Of a stretch of 64,000 bases of DNA, positions 44,715 to 54,238 are shown piece by piece. The stretch comes from Pelotomaculum terephthalicicum JT (lineage in GTDB: Bacteria; Bacillota; Desulfotomaculia; Desulfotomaculales; Pelotomaculaceae). The stretch spans positions 62,001-126,000 of the forward strand of contig NZ_JAKNBL010000002.1 in the NCBI RefSeq assembly GCF_022410535.1, read 5' to 3'. The position numbers were made by a program, and so were the translations under genes. The notes under the pieces were generated by a model that ran no database searches, had not been told where the DNA came from, and saw only the letters and a program-made list of their open reading frames with translations. Position 1 is the first letter of the stretch. The number at the start of each line of letters is the position of its first letter.

Positions 44715-44745
44715 ACATGGATCACTACCGGGAGGAGGTTAAGCA

Positions 44746-45237
44746 GTGCCGTTTCCCGCTTTGTTGCTCCTGGTGGGAGTGGTTTTGATTTTTCAAACCA
44801 CTATAATGGATTATTTGACAGTTTTTGGGGTCAAGCCTGACCTGGTGATGCTTTTTGTTGTTTTCAACGGCTTCCTCCTGAGCCCAAGGGAGGGGGCTTT
44901 TTTGGGTTTTGCCGGCGGCATAATTGAGGATTTGTTTGCCGGGAGCTATATCGGCATAAACGCTCTAGCGAAAATGGCTGCCGGTTATTTGGCCGGCGTC
45001 TGCGGTGAACGTCTATATAAAGAGAATTCACTGGTGGCAGCAGGGGTTACCTTTTTCGCCACAACAGCCGGTTTGCTGGTTAATTACCTTTTGCTGCTGT
45101 ATCTCAATATTTACATGCCCTTTTTTTACACTATGTTAAGAGTTGTTCTTCCTACAGCGCTTTACACGGCAATGTTGGTGCCGTTCCTTTACAAGCGTGT
45201 GCTCCGTTTGATAGTCGTCAAGAATAAGGATTTATAA
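44746..45237 (+). CDS. mreD: Rod shape-determining protein MreD
   Basis: A 163-residue integral membrane protein with about five hydrophobic helices. The conserved stretch LLSPREGAFLGFAGGIIEDLFAG lies near residue 45. MreD belongs to the elongasome with MreC. The GTG start follows GGGAGGAGGTTAAGCA. It directly precedes the PBP2 gene. Confidence 0.92.
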   Translation: MPFPALLLLVGVVLIFQTTIMDYLTVFGVKPDLVMLFVVFNGFLLSPREGAFLGFAGGIIEDLFAGSYIGINALAKMAAGYLAGVCGERLYKENSLVAAGVTFFATTAGLLVNYLLLLYLNIYMPFFYTMLRVVLPTALYTAMLVPFLYKRVLRLIVVKNKDL

Positions 45238-45261
45238 TTGTTGTTAGGAGCGGGGGACGGG

Positions 45262-47235
45262 ATGGAAAAGAAATTGGTGGAGAGAAGAATGAGGGTTTTC
45301 CTTTACGTGGTAATCTTTATTTTTCTCGTTCTTGTGTCCAGGCTTGTTTATATGCAGTTGCTGCAAAACGACAGGTTTTCCACGTTGGCGAGGGAAAACC
45401 GGATGAGGTTGGTTACCATCATCGCTCCCCGCGGCGAGGTTTATGACCGCAACGGGGTCAAAATAGTCGGCAACCAGCCGGTTTATACCGTATCTCTGGA
45501 TACAGTTTCCCTGGCAAGCTCTGGACAAGAGGATACCGGCGAAGTGGTCCGGCGGCTGGCAGCGATTTTAGACATGGATCCCCAGGAAATTCAGCAAAAA
45601 GTCGACCAGCAGGAACGCTTCTACGAACCTGTAAAACTGGCAACCAGAGTGCCGCTGGAGATTGTTACCAGAATTGAGGAGCAGCGCATGGAACTGCCGG
45701 GGGTAGTTATCGATATCGAGCCGCTGCGGGAATACCCCAACGGGAGTCTGCTGGCCCAGGTAATGGGGTATGTGCGGCAAATCAGCCCGGAGCAACTTGA
45801 AAAAAACAAAGATAAAGGATATAAGTCCGGTGACCTTTTCGGACAGTCAGGACTGGAAAACACATACGAGCAATACTTGCGGGGCCAGGACGGCGGGAGG
45901 CAGGTTGAGGTTAACACCGGGGGGATGCCGGTGCGTGATCTGGGTGTTAAAGAACCGGTGCCGGGCAATAACCTGGTGCTAACGATTGATCAGAAGGTGC
46001 AGAAGGCGGCGGAAGATGCCCTGGCCAGAGCCTCCCAGGAGGCGTTGAAACAGGGATATAATGAGGCCAGGGCCGGCGCCGCGGTTGCCCTGGATGTGCG
46101 GACCGGCGCGGTGCTGGCCATGGCCAGTTACCCCGGATACGACCCGGTGAAACTCTCCGGGTATTTGTCCCAGAATGATTACAACGAAATCTTTAACTCG
46201 CCCTGGAAACCCATTCTTAACCGGGCGTTATTATCTTATGTGCCGGGCTCGACATTTAAAATGATTGTGGCCATGGCCGGCCTGGAGGCAAACGTAATCA
46301 CGCCACAGGATACCATATCCGACCCAGGCTATTTTTTCCTGGGCACACGTTTCAATGATTGGAAGCCGGGCGGTCATGGGATTGTGAATATGGTCAGGGC
46401 AATAAAGGTATCCTGCGACACCTATTTTTACCAGCTTGGATTGAAAGTGGGCATTGATAAAATCACCCGTATGGCTGAAGAATTTGGCCTGGGCGGGAAA
46501 ACGGGCATTGAATTGCCGGGTGAGGACGCCGGTGTTGTTGCCGGCTATGACGCCAAATATCAGTTGCGCGAAGACTTTTTAAGCTCCGCGGCTCAAAAGA
46601 AAGTAAAGGAGATTGAACAGCGATACAACGACCTCCTGGCCAAGGCTATCGGTGATGAACAGAGGAAGCAGTTACTCAGCAAGAGGTCAGATGAATTGCT
46701 CGCGGTCGACTGGGAGTTGGCCTGGCACGAGTATGACACGATTATTTCCGCGATTGGCCAGGGCGACAACCGTTATAGCATGCTTCAATTGGCAAATTAC
46801 GTTGCCACTATTGCCAACGGGGGCACTCTTTACAAACCATTTTTGGTGCAGCGGGTAGTCGACCCCAATGGCAAGGTTATCAAAGAGAATAACCCGGTTG
46901 TGGTTAATTACGCCAAAGTATCACCGAAAACTCTGGCGATAGTCAGAGAGGGGATGCGTGAAGTAACGCTGCCGTCTGACGGCACGGCTTACGGTTTTTT
47001 TGCCGGATTTCCTCCTGTGGCCGCCAAAACCGGCACAGCGGAGGTAAAAGATCATGACAATCATGCTCTGATTGTGGGGTTTGCGCCTTATGACAATCCG
47101 GAGATTGCCGTGGCGGTAATCGTGGAATTCGCCGGCCACGGCGGCACTATGGCCGGACCGGTGGCTGAGAGTATGCTCGCAGCTTATTTTGGTTTGCCTG
47201 ATCCGGGCATAAAATCTATCAGCAGCCCGGAATAA
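45262..47235 (+). CDS. mrdA: Penicillin-binding protein 2 (elongasome transpeptidase)
   Basis: A 657-residue class B PBP. One N-terminal membrane helix (about 15-35), a dimerisation domain (about 50-240, with RGEVYDRNG) and a transpeptidase domain with the active serine in PGSTFK (about 328), SCDTY as the second motif and the KTGTAEV motif (about 588). The insertion at about 435-490, between the second and third motifs, is Lys/Glu-rich and helical. The ATG at 45262 follows TTAGGAGCGGGGGACGGG. The genes mreBCD precede it and minCDE follow. Confidence 0.95.
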   Translation: MEKKLVERRMRVFLYVVIFIFLVLVSRLVYMQLLQNDRFSTLARENRMRLVTIIAPRGEVYDRNGVKIVGNQPVYTVSLDTVSLASSGQEDTGEVVRRLAAILDMDPQEIQQKVDQQERFYEPVKLATRVPLEIVTRIEEQRMELPGVVIDIEPLREYPNGSLLAQVMGYVRQISPEQLEKNKDKGYKSGDLFGQSGLENTYEQYLRGQDGGRQVEVNTGGMPVRDLGVKEPVPGNNLVLTIDQKVQKAAEDALARASQEALKQGYNEARAGAAVALDVRTGAVLAMASYPGYDPVKLSGYLSQNDYNEIFNSPWKPILNRALLSYVPGSTFKMIVAMAGLEANVITPQDTISDPGYFFLGTRFNDWKPGGHGIVNMVRAIKVSCDTYFYQLGLKVGIDKITRMAEEFGLGGKTGIELPGEDAGVVAGYDAKYQLREDFLSSAAQKKVKEIEQRYNDLLAKAIGDEQRKQLLSKRSDELLAVDWELAWHEYDTIISAIGQGDNRYSMLQLANYVATIANGGTLYKPFLVQRVVDPNGKVIKENNPVVVNYAKVSPKTLAIVREGMREVTLPSDGTAYGFFAGFPPVAAKTGTAEVKDHDNHALIVGFAPYDNPEIAVAVIVEFAGHGGTMAGPVAESMLAAYFGLPDPGIKSISSPE

Positions 47236-47357
47236 TGAAAAGTGTCTAAAAAACATGAAATGATGAGGTTTTTTATTGCCCTTTTTTTGTGTTCTATTAG
47301 CAGGATTTGGTTATCGTTCGTAGAATTTATTACCTGATAGTTCAGGAGGAGATGGCT

Positions 47358-47783
47358 TTGGCTAATTCTTATAGTGTTTCAGGATTTGGCCAGGATATGG
47401 CAGCCGATTTAGATGATTTGGTTGATGAAAAAACGATCCTGGTGCAGCGGACGCTACGCTCCGGCCAGAGTATTTATTACGATGGGAATGTTGTTATTCT
47501 GGGGGATGTCAACCCGGGAGCCGAAGTTACAGCAAAAGGCAATGTTATTGTAATGGGTTCCTTGAGAGGCGTGGTGCACGCGGGGGCGGGCGGTGATGAA
47601 AATGCTGTGGTGATGGCTTTTCACCTCCAGCCGACTCAACTTAGAATCGCCAATCATATTACCCGCCCTCCGGACAACGAGACGGTGGAAGCCGATTATC
47701 CGGAGATGGCGCGGATTAAAGGCGGAGTGGTCACGATTGAATTTTTTCAGACCGCTGGAGAACGCCAGGGGAAGAATATTTAA
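47358..47783 (+). CDS. minC: MinC-like septum inhibitor lacking the N-terminal domain
   Basis: A protein of about 141 residues. Only the C-terminal MinC domain is present (ILVQRTLRSGQSIYYDGN, then VVILGDVNPGAEVTAKGNVIVMGSLRGVVHAG), preceded by about 35 unrelated residues. The usual MinC N-domain, which contacts FtsZ, is missing, and the 122 bases between mrdA and this gene are too short to hide it. TTG 47358 is spaced better from AGGAGGAG than ATG 47352. minD and minE follow, so it probably still pairs with MinD. Confidence 0.9.
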   Translation: MANSYSVSGFGQDMAADLDDLVDEKTILVQRTLRSGQSIYYDGNVVILGDVNPGAEVTAKGNVIVMGSLRGVVHAGAGGDENAVVMAFHLQPTQLRIANHITRPPDNETVEADYPEMARIKGGVVTIEFFQTAGERQGKNI

Positions 47784-47858
47784 CCTGAAAAGAAGACGGC
47801 AAGTTTTTGACCTCCGGCGCGAGGCGTCCAATGACTTGACAAGAGGAGGAGCTAATGA

Positions 47859-48653
47859 ATGGGCGAAGTAATTGTAGTGACTTCCGGCAAAGGTGGTGTG
47901 GGAAAAACCACCTCCACCGCCAATATGGGAACCGGTTTGGCAGCCATGGGGTATAAAGTGGCTTTGATTGACACTGATATTGGTTTGAGAAACCTGGATG
48001 TTGTTCTGGGACTTGAGAACAGGATTGTTTTTGATATCGTTGATGTTGTCAACGGGAACTGCCGGCTGCGCCAGGCATTGATTAAAGACAAGCGGTTTGA
48101 CGGCCTGCACTTGCTCCCGGCCGCTCAAACCAAGGACAAAACGGCGGTCACCCCGGATCAGATGCGTGATTTATGCGCGGAATTAAAAAATGAGTTTGAC
48201 TATGTTATCATTGACTGCCCGGCCGGTATTGAACAGGGTTTCCGGAATGCCATAGCCGGAGCGGAGAAAGCGGTAGTGGTAACCACGCCTGAAGTTTCGG
48301 CCGTGCGGGACGCCGACAGGATAATCGGATTGCTGGAAGCCGCTGAGTTGCGTGAACCAAAACTGATCATTAACCGTCTCCGTCCCAAGATGGTCAAGCA
48401 GGGGGATATGATGGGCATTGACGATATCATCGACATCCTGGCCGTTGACCTGCTCGGGATAATTCCGGAAGATGAGATGATCGTAATTACCACAAACCGC
48501 GGAGAAGCTGTGGTGCTGGATCAACATTCCCGTTCCGGTCAAGCATACAGAAATATCGTCCGCCGCATTCTGGGCGAGGAAGTACCCATTATCAACCTGG
48601 ATGAAAGCACCGGATTCTTTAAAAAAATAAAGAAAATTATCGGCCTAGGGTAA
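47859..48653 (+). CDS. minD: Septum site-determining ATPase MinD
   Basis: A 264-residue ParA-type membrane-associated ATPase that positions MinC away from mid-cell. The deviant Walker A SGKGGVGKTT is at about residue 9, IDTDIGLRNLD near 39, and DYVIIDCPAGIE near 115. The C-terminal KKIKKIIGLG is the amphipathic membrane-targeting helix. The ATG at 47859 follows AGAGGAGGAGCTAATGA. It lies between minC and minE. Confidence 0.97.
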   Translation: MGEVIVVTSGKGGVGKTTSTANMGTGLAAMGYKVALIDTDIGLRNLDVVLGLENRIVFDIVDVVNGNCRLRQALIKDKRFDGLHLLPAAQTKDKTAVTPDQMRDLCAELKNEFDYVIIDCPAGIEQGFRNAIAGAEKAVVVTTPEVSAVRDADRIIGLLEAAELREPKLIINRLRPKMVKQGDMMGIDDIIDILAVDLLGIIPEDEMIVITTNRGEAVVLDQHSRSGQAYRNIVRRILGEEVPIINLDESTGFFKKIKKIIGLG

Positions 48654-48673
48654 ACCGGGAAGGAGGAGCAGCC

Positions 48674-48946
48674 TTGTTAGAGTTTATCACCAAGCTTTTT
48701 GGTAGGGACAACGGGAGCAAAAACGTAGCTAAGGAAAGACTGCGCCTGGTTCTGGTGCATGACCGGGCCAGCATATCGCCGCAGATGCTCGAATCGCTGA
48801 AATTAGACTTGATCCAGGTTATTTCGAATTACATGATCATTGACGAGGCCAACCTGGAGGTTAATCTGGACTCAAGCGGCAGTACTGTGGCGCTGGTTGC
48901 CAATATTCCCGTCAAAGGGATGAAACGGAACGCGGGAGATGCTTAA
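48674..48946 (+). CDS. minE: Cell division topological specificity factor MinE
   Basis: A 90-residue MinE. The N-terminal membrane-targeting and MinD-stimulating segment (LLEFITKLFG and ERLRLVLVHDR) is followed by the dimerisation strands (ANLEVNLDSSGSTVALVANIPV). MinE rather than DivIVA thus patterns MinCD here. The TTG start follows AAGGAGGAGCAGCC. Confidence 0.93.
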   Translation: MLEFITKLFGRDNGSKNVAKERLRLVLVHDRASISPQMLESLKLDLIQVISNYMIIDEANLEVNLDSSGSTVALVANIPVKGMKRNAGDA

Positions 48947-48984
48947 ATATACAGATTGGGTTGCTGAGACGTAAAGACACAACA

Positions 48985-49014
48985 GCCTGTATTAGTCTGA
49001 TACGGGCTTTTTTT
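48985..49014 (+). terminator. Terminator after minE
   Basis: GCCTGTAT and ATACGGGC form an eight-pair stem with one G-U pair and a seven-base loop, followed by TTTTTTT. It ends the mre-mrdA-min unit. Confidence 0.88.
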
Positions 49015-49078
49015 GTGCTTAAATTTATAATATAATTAGCTTGTATATAGAAAAATTGTTGTTGAAAGGAATAGCGGA

Positions 49079-50260
49079 GTGTTAATTCAAAGCAGATTGT
49101 TTAAAAAACTTGATTACACTTTGTTGGCCTCCGTTGCCATGATCATTCTGCTGGGGCTAATTTTTATTTACAGCGCTACTAAGCCAACTGAGTTGCTGCC
49201 TGTAGCGGGATCCGTCGCGAAGAACGCAGATCCCTTCTCTGACGTAAAAAGGCAGATGCTTTGGGTATTTGTGGGATTTAGCGTGATGTTCACGGTGTTT
49301 TATTTATATTACGAAGATTTGATGAAACATGTGAGATTTTTATATGTTATTAACCTGATTATGCTTGTTGCGGTAATTAAATTCGGAATTTCCGATTTGG
49401 GGGCGCAGCGGTGGATCGAAATCGGAGGTTTCAACTTTCAACCTTCCGAATTTTCCAAGCTAATATTGATTATTTGTTTCGCGGCATTTTTGTCATCTCG
49501 TAAAAAGAAGCTTGACCGGTTGCGTGACTTGCTTCCCAGTTTTGCTTTTTTCGGCGTCCCGATACTATTGATATTAAAGCAGCCGGACTTGGGCACCGCC
49601 CTGGTGTTGTTGGCAATAATGTTCGGGATGCTCTTTGTTTCCGGCGCGAACCCCAGGCTGCTAATTATTATAATAGTTACCGTTCTTGTAATGTTATCAG
49701 TATGGATAGGGGCTCATCTTTGGCTGGAGGCAAACCGCGGAGTGACGCTATGGATGCCTTTAAAGGACTACCAGCTGAACAGGCTGATTATTTTTCTTGA
49801 TCCCTGGCAAGACCCGACTGACGCCGGTTATAACGTGATCCAGTCGCAAATTGCTATCGGCCAGGGTGGCTTCTGGGGACGCGGTCTTTTCCAAGGAAGC
49901 CAGACCCACGGAGATTTTCTGCCCATTCAGGAAACCGATTTTATTTTTTCCGTCGTTGGAGAGGAACTTGGTTTTATTGGCGCGCTAACGCTTTTGACGT
50001 TGTATTTTGTGGTTATCTACCGGTGTATTCTCATAACGATAAACGCCAAAGATGATTTCGGCACCCTGATCACTGCCGGAATAGTATCCATGCTTACTTT
50101 TCATGTTTTAGTCAACGTGGGCATGACCTGCGGGATTATGCCCGTGACCGGCATCCCCTTGCCGATGTTCAGCTACGGAGGAAGCAGCATGATTACCAAT
50201 CTTGCCGCGCTCGGACTGCTCTTGAATATAAACATGAGACGGCAAAAGATTCTGTTCTAA
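49079..50260 (+). CDS. rodA: RodA/FtsW/SpoVE family glycosyltransferase
   Basis: A 393-residue SEDS-family peptidoglycan polymerase with about ten membrane helices. Typical segments are GAQRWIEIGGFNFQPSEFSKL (about residue 108), LKQPDLGTALV, and FSVVGEELGF followed by GIPLPMFSYGGSSMI near the C-terminus. RodA is the likely member because of its place after the mre/min cluster. The GTG at 49079 follows AAAGGAATAGCGGA. It has a terminator on both sides, so it seems to be its own unit. Confidence 0.92.
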   Translation: MLIQSRLFKKLDYTLLASVAMIILLGLIFIYSATKPTELLPVAGSVAKNADPFSDVKRQMLWVFVGFSVMFTVFYLYYEDLMKHVRFLYVINLIMLVAVIKFGISDLGAQRWIEIGGFNFQPSEFSKLILIICFAAFLSSRKKKLDRLRDLLPSFAFFGVPILLILKQPDLGTALVLLAIMFGMLFVSGANPRLLIIIIVTVLVMLSVWIGAHLWLEANRGVTLWMPLKDYQLNRLIIFLDPWQDPTDAGYNVIQSQIAIGQGGFWGRGLFQGSQTHGDFLPIQETDFIFSVVGEELGFIGALTLLTLYFVVIYRCILITINAKDDFGTLITAGIVSMLTFHVLVNVGMTCGIMPVTGIPLPMFSYGGSSMITNLAALGLLLNINMRRQKILF

Positions 50261-50272
50261 AGTAACTGTGTC

Positions 50273-50313
50273 AAAATCCCGTACCACTATCAAAGTGGTA
50301 CGGGATTTTTTTT
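50273..50313 (+). terminator. Terminator after rodA
   Basis: AAAATCCCGTACCACT and AGTGGTACGGGATTTT form a 16-pair stem with a four-base loop and a T tail. The stem shares the AATCCCGTA core with the terminator at 23226-23266. Confidence 0.92.
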
Positions 50314-50387
50314 GACCAGTCATATTTCCTGATAAAGGAAAATATGCTTTACAGACAAGCTTACGATAAGTCAGGGGGGTGGCACTT

Positions 50388-51137
50388 TTGAAAGGGATTG
50401 ATTTCAAGACGGGTGGATTATTGAAAAAAGACGACGACTGGATTTCAAGTTACCAGCAGCCTCACTGGAGGAAGCCGGGACGCGGTGGGGGCAGCAGGTA
50501 TAATCTTTACCGGGCCGCTGTCGCTCTCCTGGTCTTCATGGTATTTTGGGCCGTCAAGGAGACCCACAGCCCCTGGGGCATAGAAGTGAAAGAAACTTTG
50601 AGAAATGTGCTGACTTCTGAGTGGAACTATCAGCCTGCGCTGGAAAAAGTAGTTCAGTACGGTTTACAGGTTGCAAACACGGACTGGCCTTTTTGGGGCG
50701 CCGTCCAGCCTGTTGCCACAAAACCTCAACAGGATGAAGTCAGTGTGATGTTGCCGGTGCCGGTTTCCGGCAAGGTGGTCCGGGGGTATGGTATGAATGT
50801 TGACCCGATTGACGGTATGGAGCGTTTCCATTGCGGGATTGATATTGCCGCGCCCGTCGGCAGCGCGGTTAGAGCGGTGCAGGACGGCAAGGTGAAACGC
50901 ACAGGTGACAGCGCGGCGGTAGGAAAGTATGTATTGCTGGAGCATGACCAGGGCAGTTTTACCCTTTACGGTGAGCTTGCCAGGGTTGCTGTTAACGAAG
51001 GACAGCAGGTGCAGGCCGGCCAGACTGTTGGAGAAATAGGAACGGAAGGCGACATCCCCGGCGGGGGCCTGCACTTTGAAATGCGGGAAAACAACAAGTT
51101 GATAGATCCTCTGACCAGGTTGCAACCTTTGAATTAA
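50388..51137 (+). CDS. spoIVFA: SpoIVFA-like M23-domain membrane protein
   Basis: A 249-residue protein with one membrane helix (about residues 43-58) and an outside LytM/M23 peptidase-type domain (about 125-249; HCGIDIAAPVGSAVRAV, GLHFEMRENN). SpoIVFA regulates the SpoIVFB protease in the outer forespore membrane. The following gene is the M50 protease, as in Bacillus. TTG 50388 was chosen over GTG 50379 because AGGGGGG is better spaced from it. The first zinc His of active M23 enzymes is present but full catalysis cannot be judged by eye. Confidence 0.82.
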   Translation: MKGIDFKTGGLLKKDDDWISSYQQPHWRKPGRGGGSRYNLYRAAVALLVFMVFWAVKETHSPWGIEVKETLRNVLTSEWNYQPALEKVVQYGLQVANTDWPFWGAVQPVATKPQQDEVSVMLPVPVSGKVVRGYGMNVDPIDGMERFHCGIDIAAPVGSAVRAVQDGKVKRTGDSAAVGKYVLLEHDQGSFTLYGELARVAVNEGQQVQAGQTVGEIGTEGDIPGGGLHFEMRENNKLIDPLTRLQPLN

Positions 51138-51167
51138 GAGTAAAGCTTAGTTTTCTAAAGAGTGCAA

Positions 51168-51260
51168 GGAGTCAGGAGTCAGAGGACAGGAGCGAAAAAG
51201 AGAGCATGGTTTATGTCTTTAAAAATACTGACTTCTGACTCTGAATTCTGACTCCTGACT
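51168..51260. repeat. Palindromic TCAG-rich repeat (MITE-like), second copy
   Basis: The left part AGGAGTCAGGAGTCAGAGGA and the right part (complement begins AGTCAGGAGTCAGAATTCAG) pair over about 20 bases around an AT-rich centre. The building blocks match the repeat at 36144-36217. It lies between the spoIVFA-like and spoIVFB-like genes. Confidence 0.7.
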
Positions 51261-51282
51261 AATGAACAGGGTGGTGTCGCTT

Positions 51283-52164
51283 TTGAAGATTGGCCGTATT
51301 TCCGGGGTGGAAATTCATTTGAACAATTATTTTCTGGCCCTGCTCGGGCTGTTTTTTGTGGCCGGTGTGCTCGGAAAGGGGCTGATTGCTTTTGCCGTGG
51401 TGTTTTTCCATGAGTTGGCGCATGTAGTCGCCGCCCGCCGTCTGGGTGTGCAGGTTGCGGACGTCGAGCTGTTGCCTTTTGGCGGTGTCAGCCGCATGGG
51501 CGGTGATATCGTTTTTGACCCCGCCAAAGAAGTATGTGTCGCTGTTGCCGGACCGGCCGCCAATCTTTTTTTGACTGGCCTGGGGATGGTGTTAAATAAT
51601 CACAGCCTGTGGGATAAAGACCTGGGGCTGTTTTTTCTTCATTGCAATCTGATGGTGGCCGCTTTCAACCTGCTTCCGGCCCTGCCCCTGGACGGCGGCA
51701 GGGTTTTCCGCGCCTACCTGGCCAGAAGGACCGGTTTGAGGAAGGCTACTTACCTGGCAGCCTGGTGGGGGCAGTTCTGGGGTGTTGTGATTACAGCCGG
51801 TGGATTAATTGGTCTGGTAATGCGTGTGTCGGGTCTGGATATCATTATCACGGGACTGTTTCTTCTTTATGCCGCCACACGGGAAAAGAGCCTGGCGCCT
51901 TACCATTTTATCCGGCACCTCGTTCAGAAAAAAAATGAGCTGGCGGCGGCAGGCGTGCTGCCCGGGGAACCGCTCGTTGCTCTTGATACGGTACGGTTGG
52001 GACATTTGATCCAGGCGTTCCTGCCGCAGCGGTTCCACCTGGTGCTGCTGCTTGGCCACGACTGGCAATATAAAGGTGTGGTCAGTGAGGTTCAGATAAT
52101 TGACGCATTGCTGGCGAAGGGGGTGGATCTTCCTGTCGGCAAGTTGTTAGATCCACATGTTTGA
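51283..52164 (+). CDS. spoIVFB: SpoIVFB-like site-2 (M50) intramembrane metalloprotease
   Basis: A 293-residue polytopic protease. The zinc motif HELAH is near residue 42 inside VVFFHELAHVVAARR, and the second metal motif LLPALPLDGGRV near 131. SpoIVFB cuts pro-sigma-K during sporulation. The C-terminal part (about 215-293) is soluble; in the family it is a CBS-like region. TTG 51283 gives the expected N-terminus KIGRISGVEIHLN and follows AGGGTGGTGTCGC; an ATG at 51262 would add seven residues. Confidence 0.88.
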   Translation: MKIGRISGVEIHLNNYFLALLGLFFVAGVLGKGLIAFAVVFFHELAHVVAARRLGVQVADVELLPFGGVSRMGGDIVFDPAKEVCVAVAGPAANLFLTGLGMVLNNHSLWDKDLGLFFLHCNLMVAAFNLLPALPLDGGRVFRAYLARRTGLRKATYLAAWWGQFWGVVITAGGLIGLVMRVSGLDIIITGLFLLYAATREKSLAPYHFIRHLVQKKNELAAAGVLPGEPLVALDTVRLGHLIQAFLPQRFHLVLLLGHDWQYKGVVSEVQIIDALLAKGVDLPVGKLLDPHV

Positions 52165-52363
52165 AGTCATCTCTGCACGTTTTTAATCATCAGGAGCACA
52201 TGTGGGGTGATTATTTATAGAAAGGGTTTCCATATTGATTGTAGAATAATACTCCAAGAGAATATTTGCCCGGCGGCTTTTGGTTATACTAGTGGTAAAG
52301 GTTTTGCCGGATGTTTGCAGTTGCGCTTGCCGCCGGAAGTATTAATGGGGGACACAATATCAT

Positions 52364-54238
52364 ATGGATTTACTCGAGCAAATTCTGCCGCTGGTGCAAA
52401 AGCCCGCCCGCTATACCGGGGGTGAGTGGAATATCGTCCGGAAGGACTGGGCTAAAGCTGACATAAAGGTGGCATTCGCCTTTCCTGATGTTTACGAGGT
52501 GGGCATGTCCCACCTGGGCTTGCAGATTCTTTATCATGTTGTTAACAGCCGGTCTGACGCCCTGATGGAAAGAGTATTCGCGCCGTGGCCTGATATGGAA
52601 GAAAAAATGCGGGAGCACGGCCTGCCCCTTTTTGCCCTGGAATCTTACCGGCCGGTCCGTGATTTTGACGTTATTGCCTTTACTCTGCAATATGAAATGT
52701 GTTATTCCAATGTTTTGAATATGCTTGATCTGGCCGGCATTCCTTTAAGATCCAACTTGCGCGGTGAGAAACACCCGCTGGTTATCGCCGGCGGCCCTTG
52801 CGCTTTTAACCCTGAGCCGCTGGCTGATTTTATCGACCTGTTTGTTATTGGGGAAGGCGAAGAAGCGATTGAAGATTTTTTGGATTCTTACCGGGAAGCA
52901 AAAAGCCGGAACCTGGCCAGAAAGGATTTTTTGACGGAGGCCGCGCGGGTGCCGGGAGTTTACGTGCCTTCGTTATACCGGGTTGAGTACCGGGCAGACG
53001 GCGAAATCAGCAAAGTGGAACCGGTGCTGGAAGGAGTGCCGGAAGTTGTTGAAAAAAGGGTGGTCCGGGACCTGGACAAGGTTTCTTTTCCGACCCGGCC
53101 GGTGGTGCCTTCCACCCAGATAGTGCATGACCGGATCATGATCGAGGTGCTGCGGGGCTGCACCAGGGGGTGCCGTTTCTGTCAGGCCGGCATGATTTAC
53201 CGGCCGGTGCGGGAGAAAAAGCCGGCTACGGTGCTGCGGCAGGCCGCTGAACTCGTCCGGCAAACCGGTTATGACGAGATTTCTCTGACATCCCTCAGCA
53301 CCAGTGATTATACCCCGGTGCGCAGCGTGATTGCCGCGCTTATTAAAGAGCATGCCGGCCGCGGTGTGGGCGTTTCCCTTCCCTCGCTGAGGGTTGATAA
53401 TTTTTCCATGGAACTGGCGAAAGAGGTTCAGAAAGTACGGCGGTCCAGCATCACCTTGGCGCCGGAAGCCGGCACCCAGCGTCTGCGTGATGTGATTAAC
53501 AAAGGGGTTACTGAGGAAGATCTGATGGCCGCCACTGAAGTGGCGTTCCGGGAAGGCTGGCAGGCGGTCAAACTCTATTTTATGATCGGCCTGCCCACAG
53601 AAACAAACGAGGACCTGGACGGGATCATCCGCCTGGCCCGGGAGGTGCTGGCCGGGGGCAGAAAAGCCGGCGCGCGCCGCGGCCGGTTGCGGGTGACTGT
53701 CAGCGTTTCTTCCTTCGTGCCCAAAGCGCATACTCCCTTTCAATGGGAGCCGCAGCTTCCGCTGGCAGTCCTTAAAGAAAGACAAGCTTACCTGGCCGCC
53801 GGGCTGCGCGAGCGGGGGCTGGTCTTCAACTATCACGATACTGCCGTGAGCTTTATGGAAGCGGTATTCGCCAGGGGTGACCGGCGGCTGGGCGCGGTGC
53901 TGGAAAACGCTTTTCATTTGGGCTGTAAATTTGACGGCTGGTCGGAAAATTTTTATTTTGAAAAGTGGCTGGAAGCCTTCCGGCAGGCGGGGCTCGAACC
54001 CGGCTGGTACGCTTACCGGCGTTATGAATATAACAGTGTACTGCCCTGGGAGCATATCGGGGCCGGTTTGTCAAAACAATATCTGATGCTGGAACATCAG
54101 CGGGCTCTGGCCGGTGAAACCACGGACGACTGCCGGACAGGCGCTTGTTCCGGCTGCGGCTTGTGCCCCGGCCTGGAAGTTGAACCGGATTACGCGGGGG
54201 GTGAGGGTGACGCCCAGTTACCGGATGCAGTACAGTAA
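52364..54238 (+). CDS. Radical SAM protein (TIGR03960-type)
   Basis: A 624-residue protein. A B12-binding-like or flavodoxin-like N-terminal region (about 1-230) is followed by a radical SAM domain with the cluster motif CTRGCRFCQAG (about residue 265). A Cys-rich C-terminus (CRTGACSGCGLCPG, about 590-605) may hold a second cluster. It matches TIGR03960 as I recall it, always encoded next to a DUF2344 protein and often next to RNase G. The substrate is unknown. GGGGGAC precedes the ATG at 52364. Confidence 0.88.
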   Translation: MDLLEQILPLVQKPARYTGGEWNIVRKDWAKADIKVAFAFPDVYEVGMSHLGLQILYHVVNSRSDALMERVFAPWPDMEEKMREHGLPLFALESYRPVRDFDVIAFTLQYEMCYSNVLNMLDLAGIPLRSNLRGEKHPLVIAGGPCAFNPEPLADFIDLFVIGEGEEAIEDFLDSYREAKSRNLARKDFLTEAARVPGVYVPSLYRVEYRADGEISKVEPVLEGVPEVVEKRVVRDLDKVSFPTRPVVPSTQIVHDRIMIEVLRGCTRGCRFCQAGMIYRPVREKKPATVLRQAAELVRQTGYDEISLTSLSTSDYTPVRSVIAALIKEHAGRGVGVSLPSLRVDNFSMELAKEVQKVRRSSITLAPEAGTQRLRDVINKGVTEEDLMAATEVAFREGWQAVKLYFMIGLPTETNEDLDGIIRLAREVLAGGRKAGARRGRLRVTVSVSSFVPKAHTPFQWEPQLPLAVLKERQAYLAAGLRERGLVFNYHDTAVSFMEAVFARGDRRLGAVLENAFHLGCKFDGWSENFYFEKWLEAFRQAGLEPGWYAYRRYEYNSVLPWEHIGAGLSKQYLMLEHQRALAGETTDDCRTGACSGCGLCPGLEVEPDYAGGEGDAQLPDAVQ

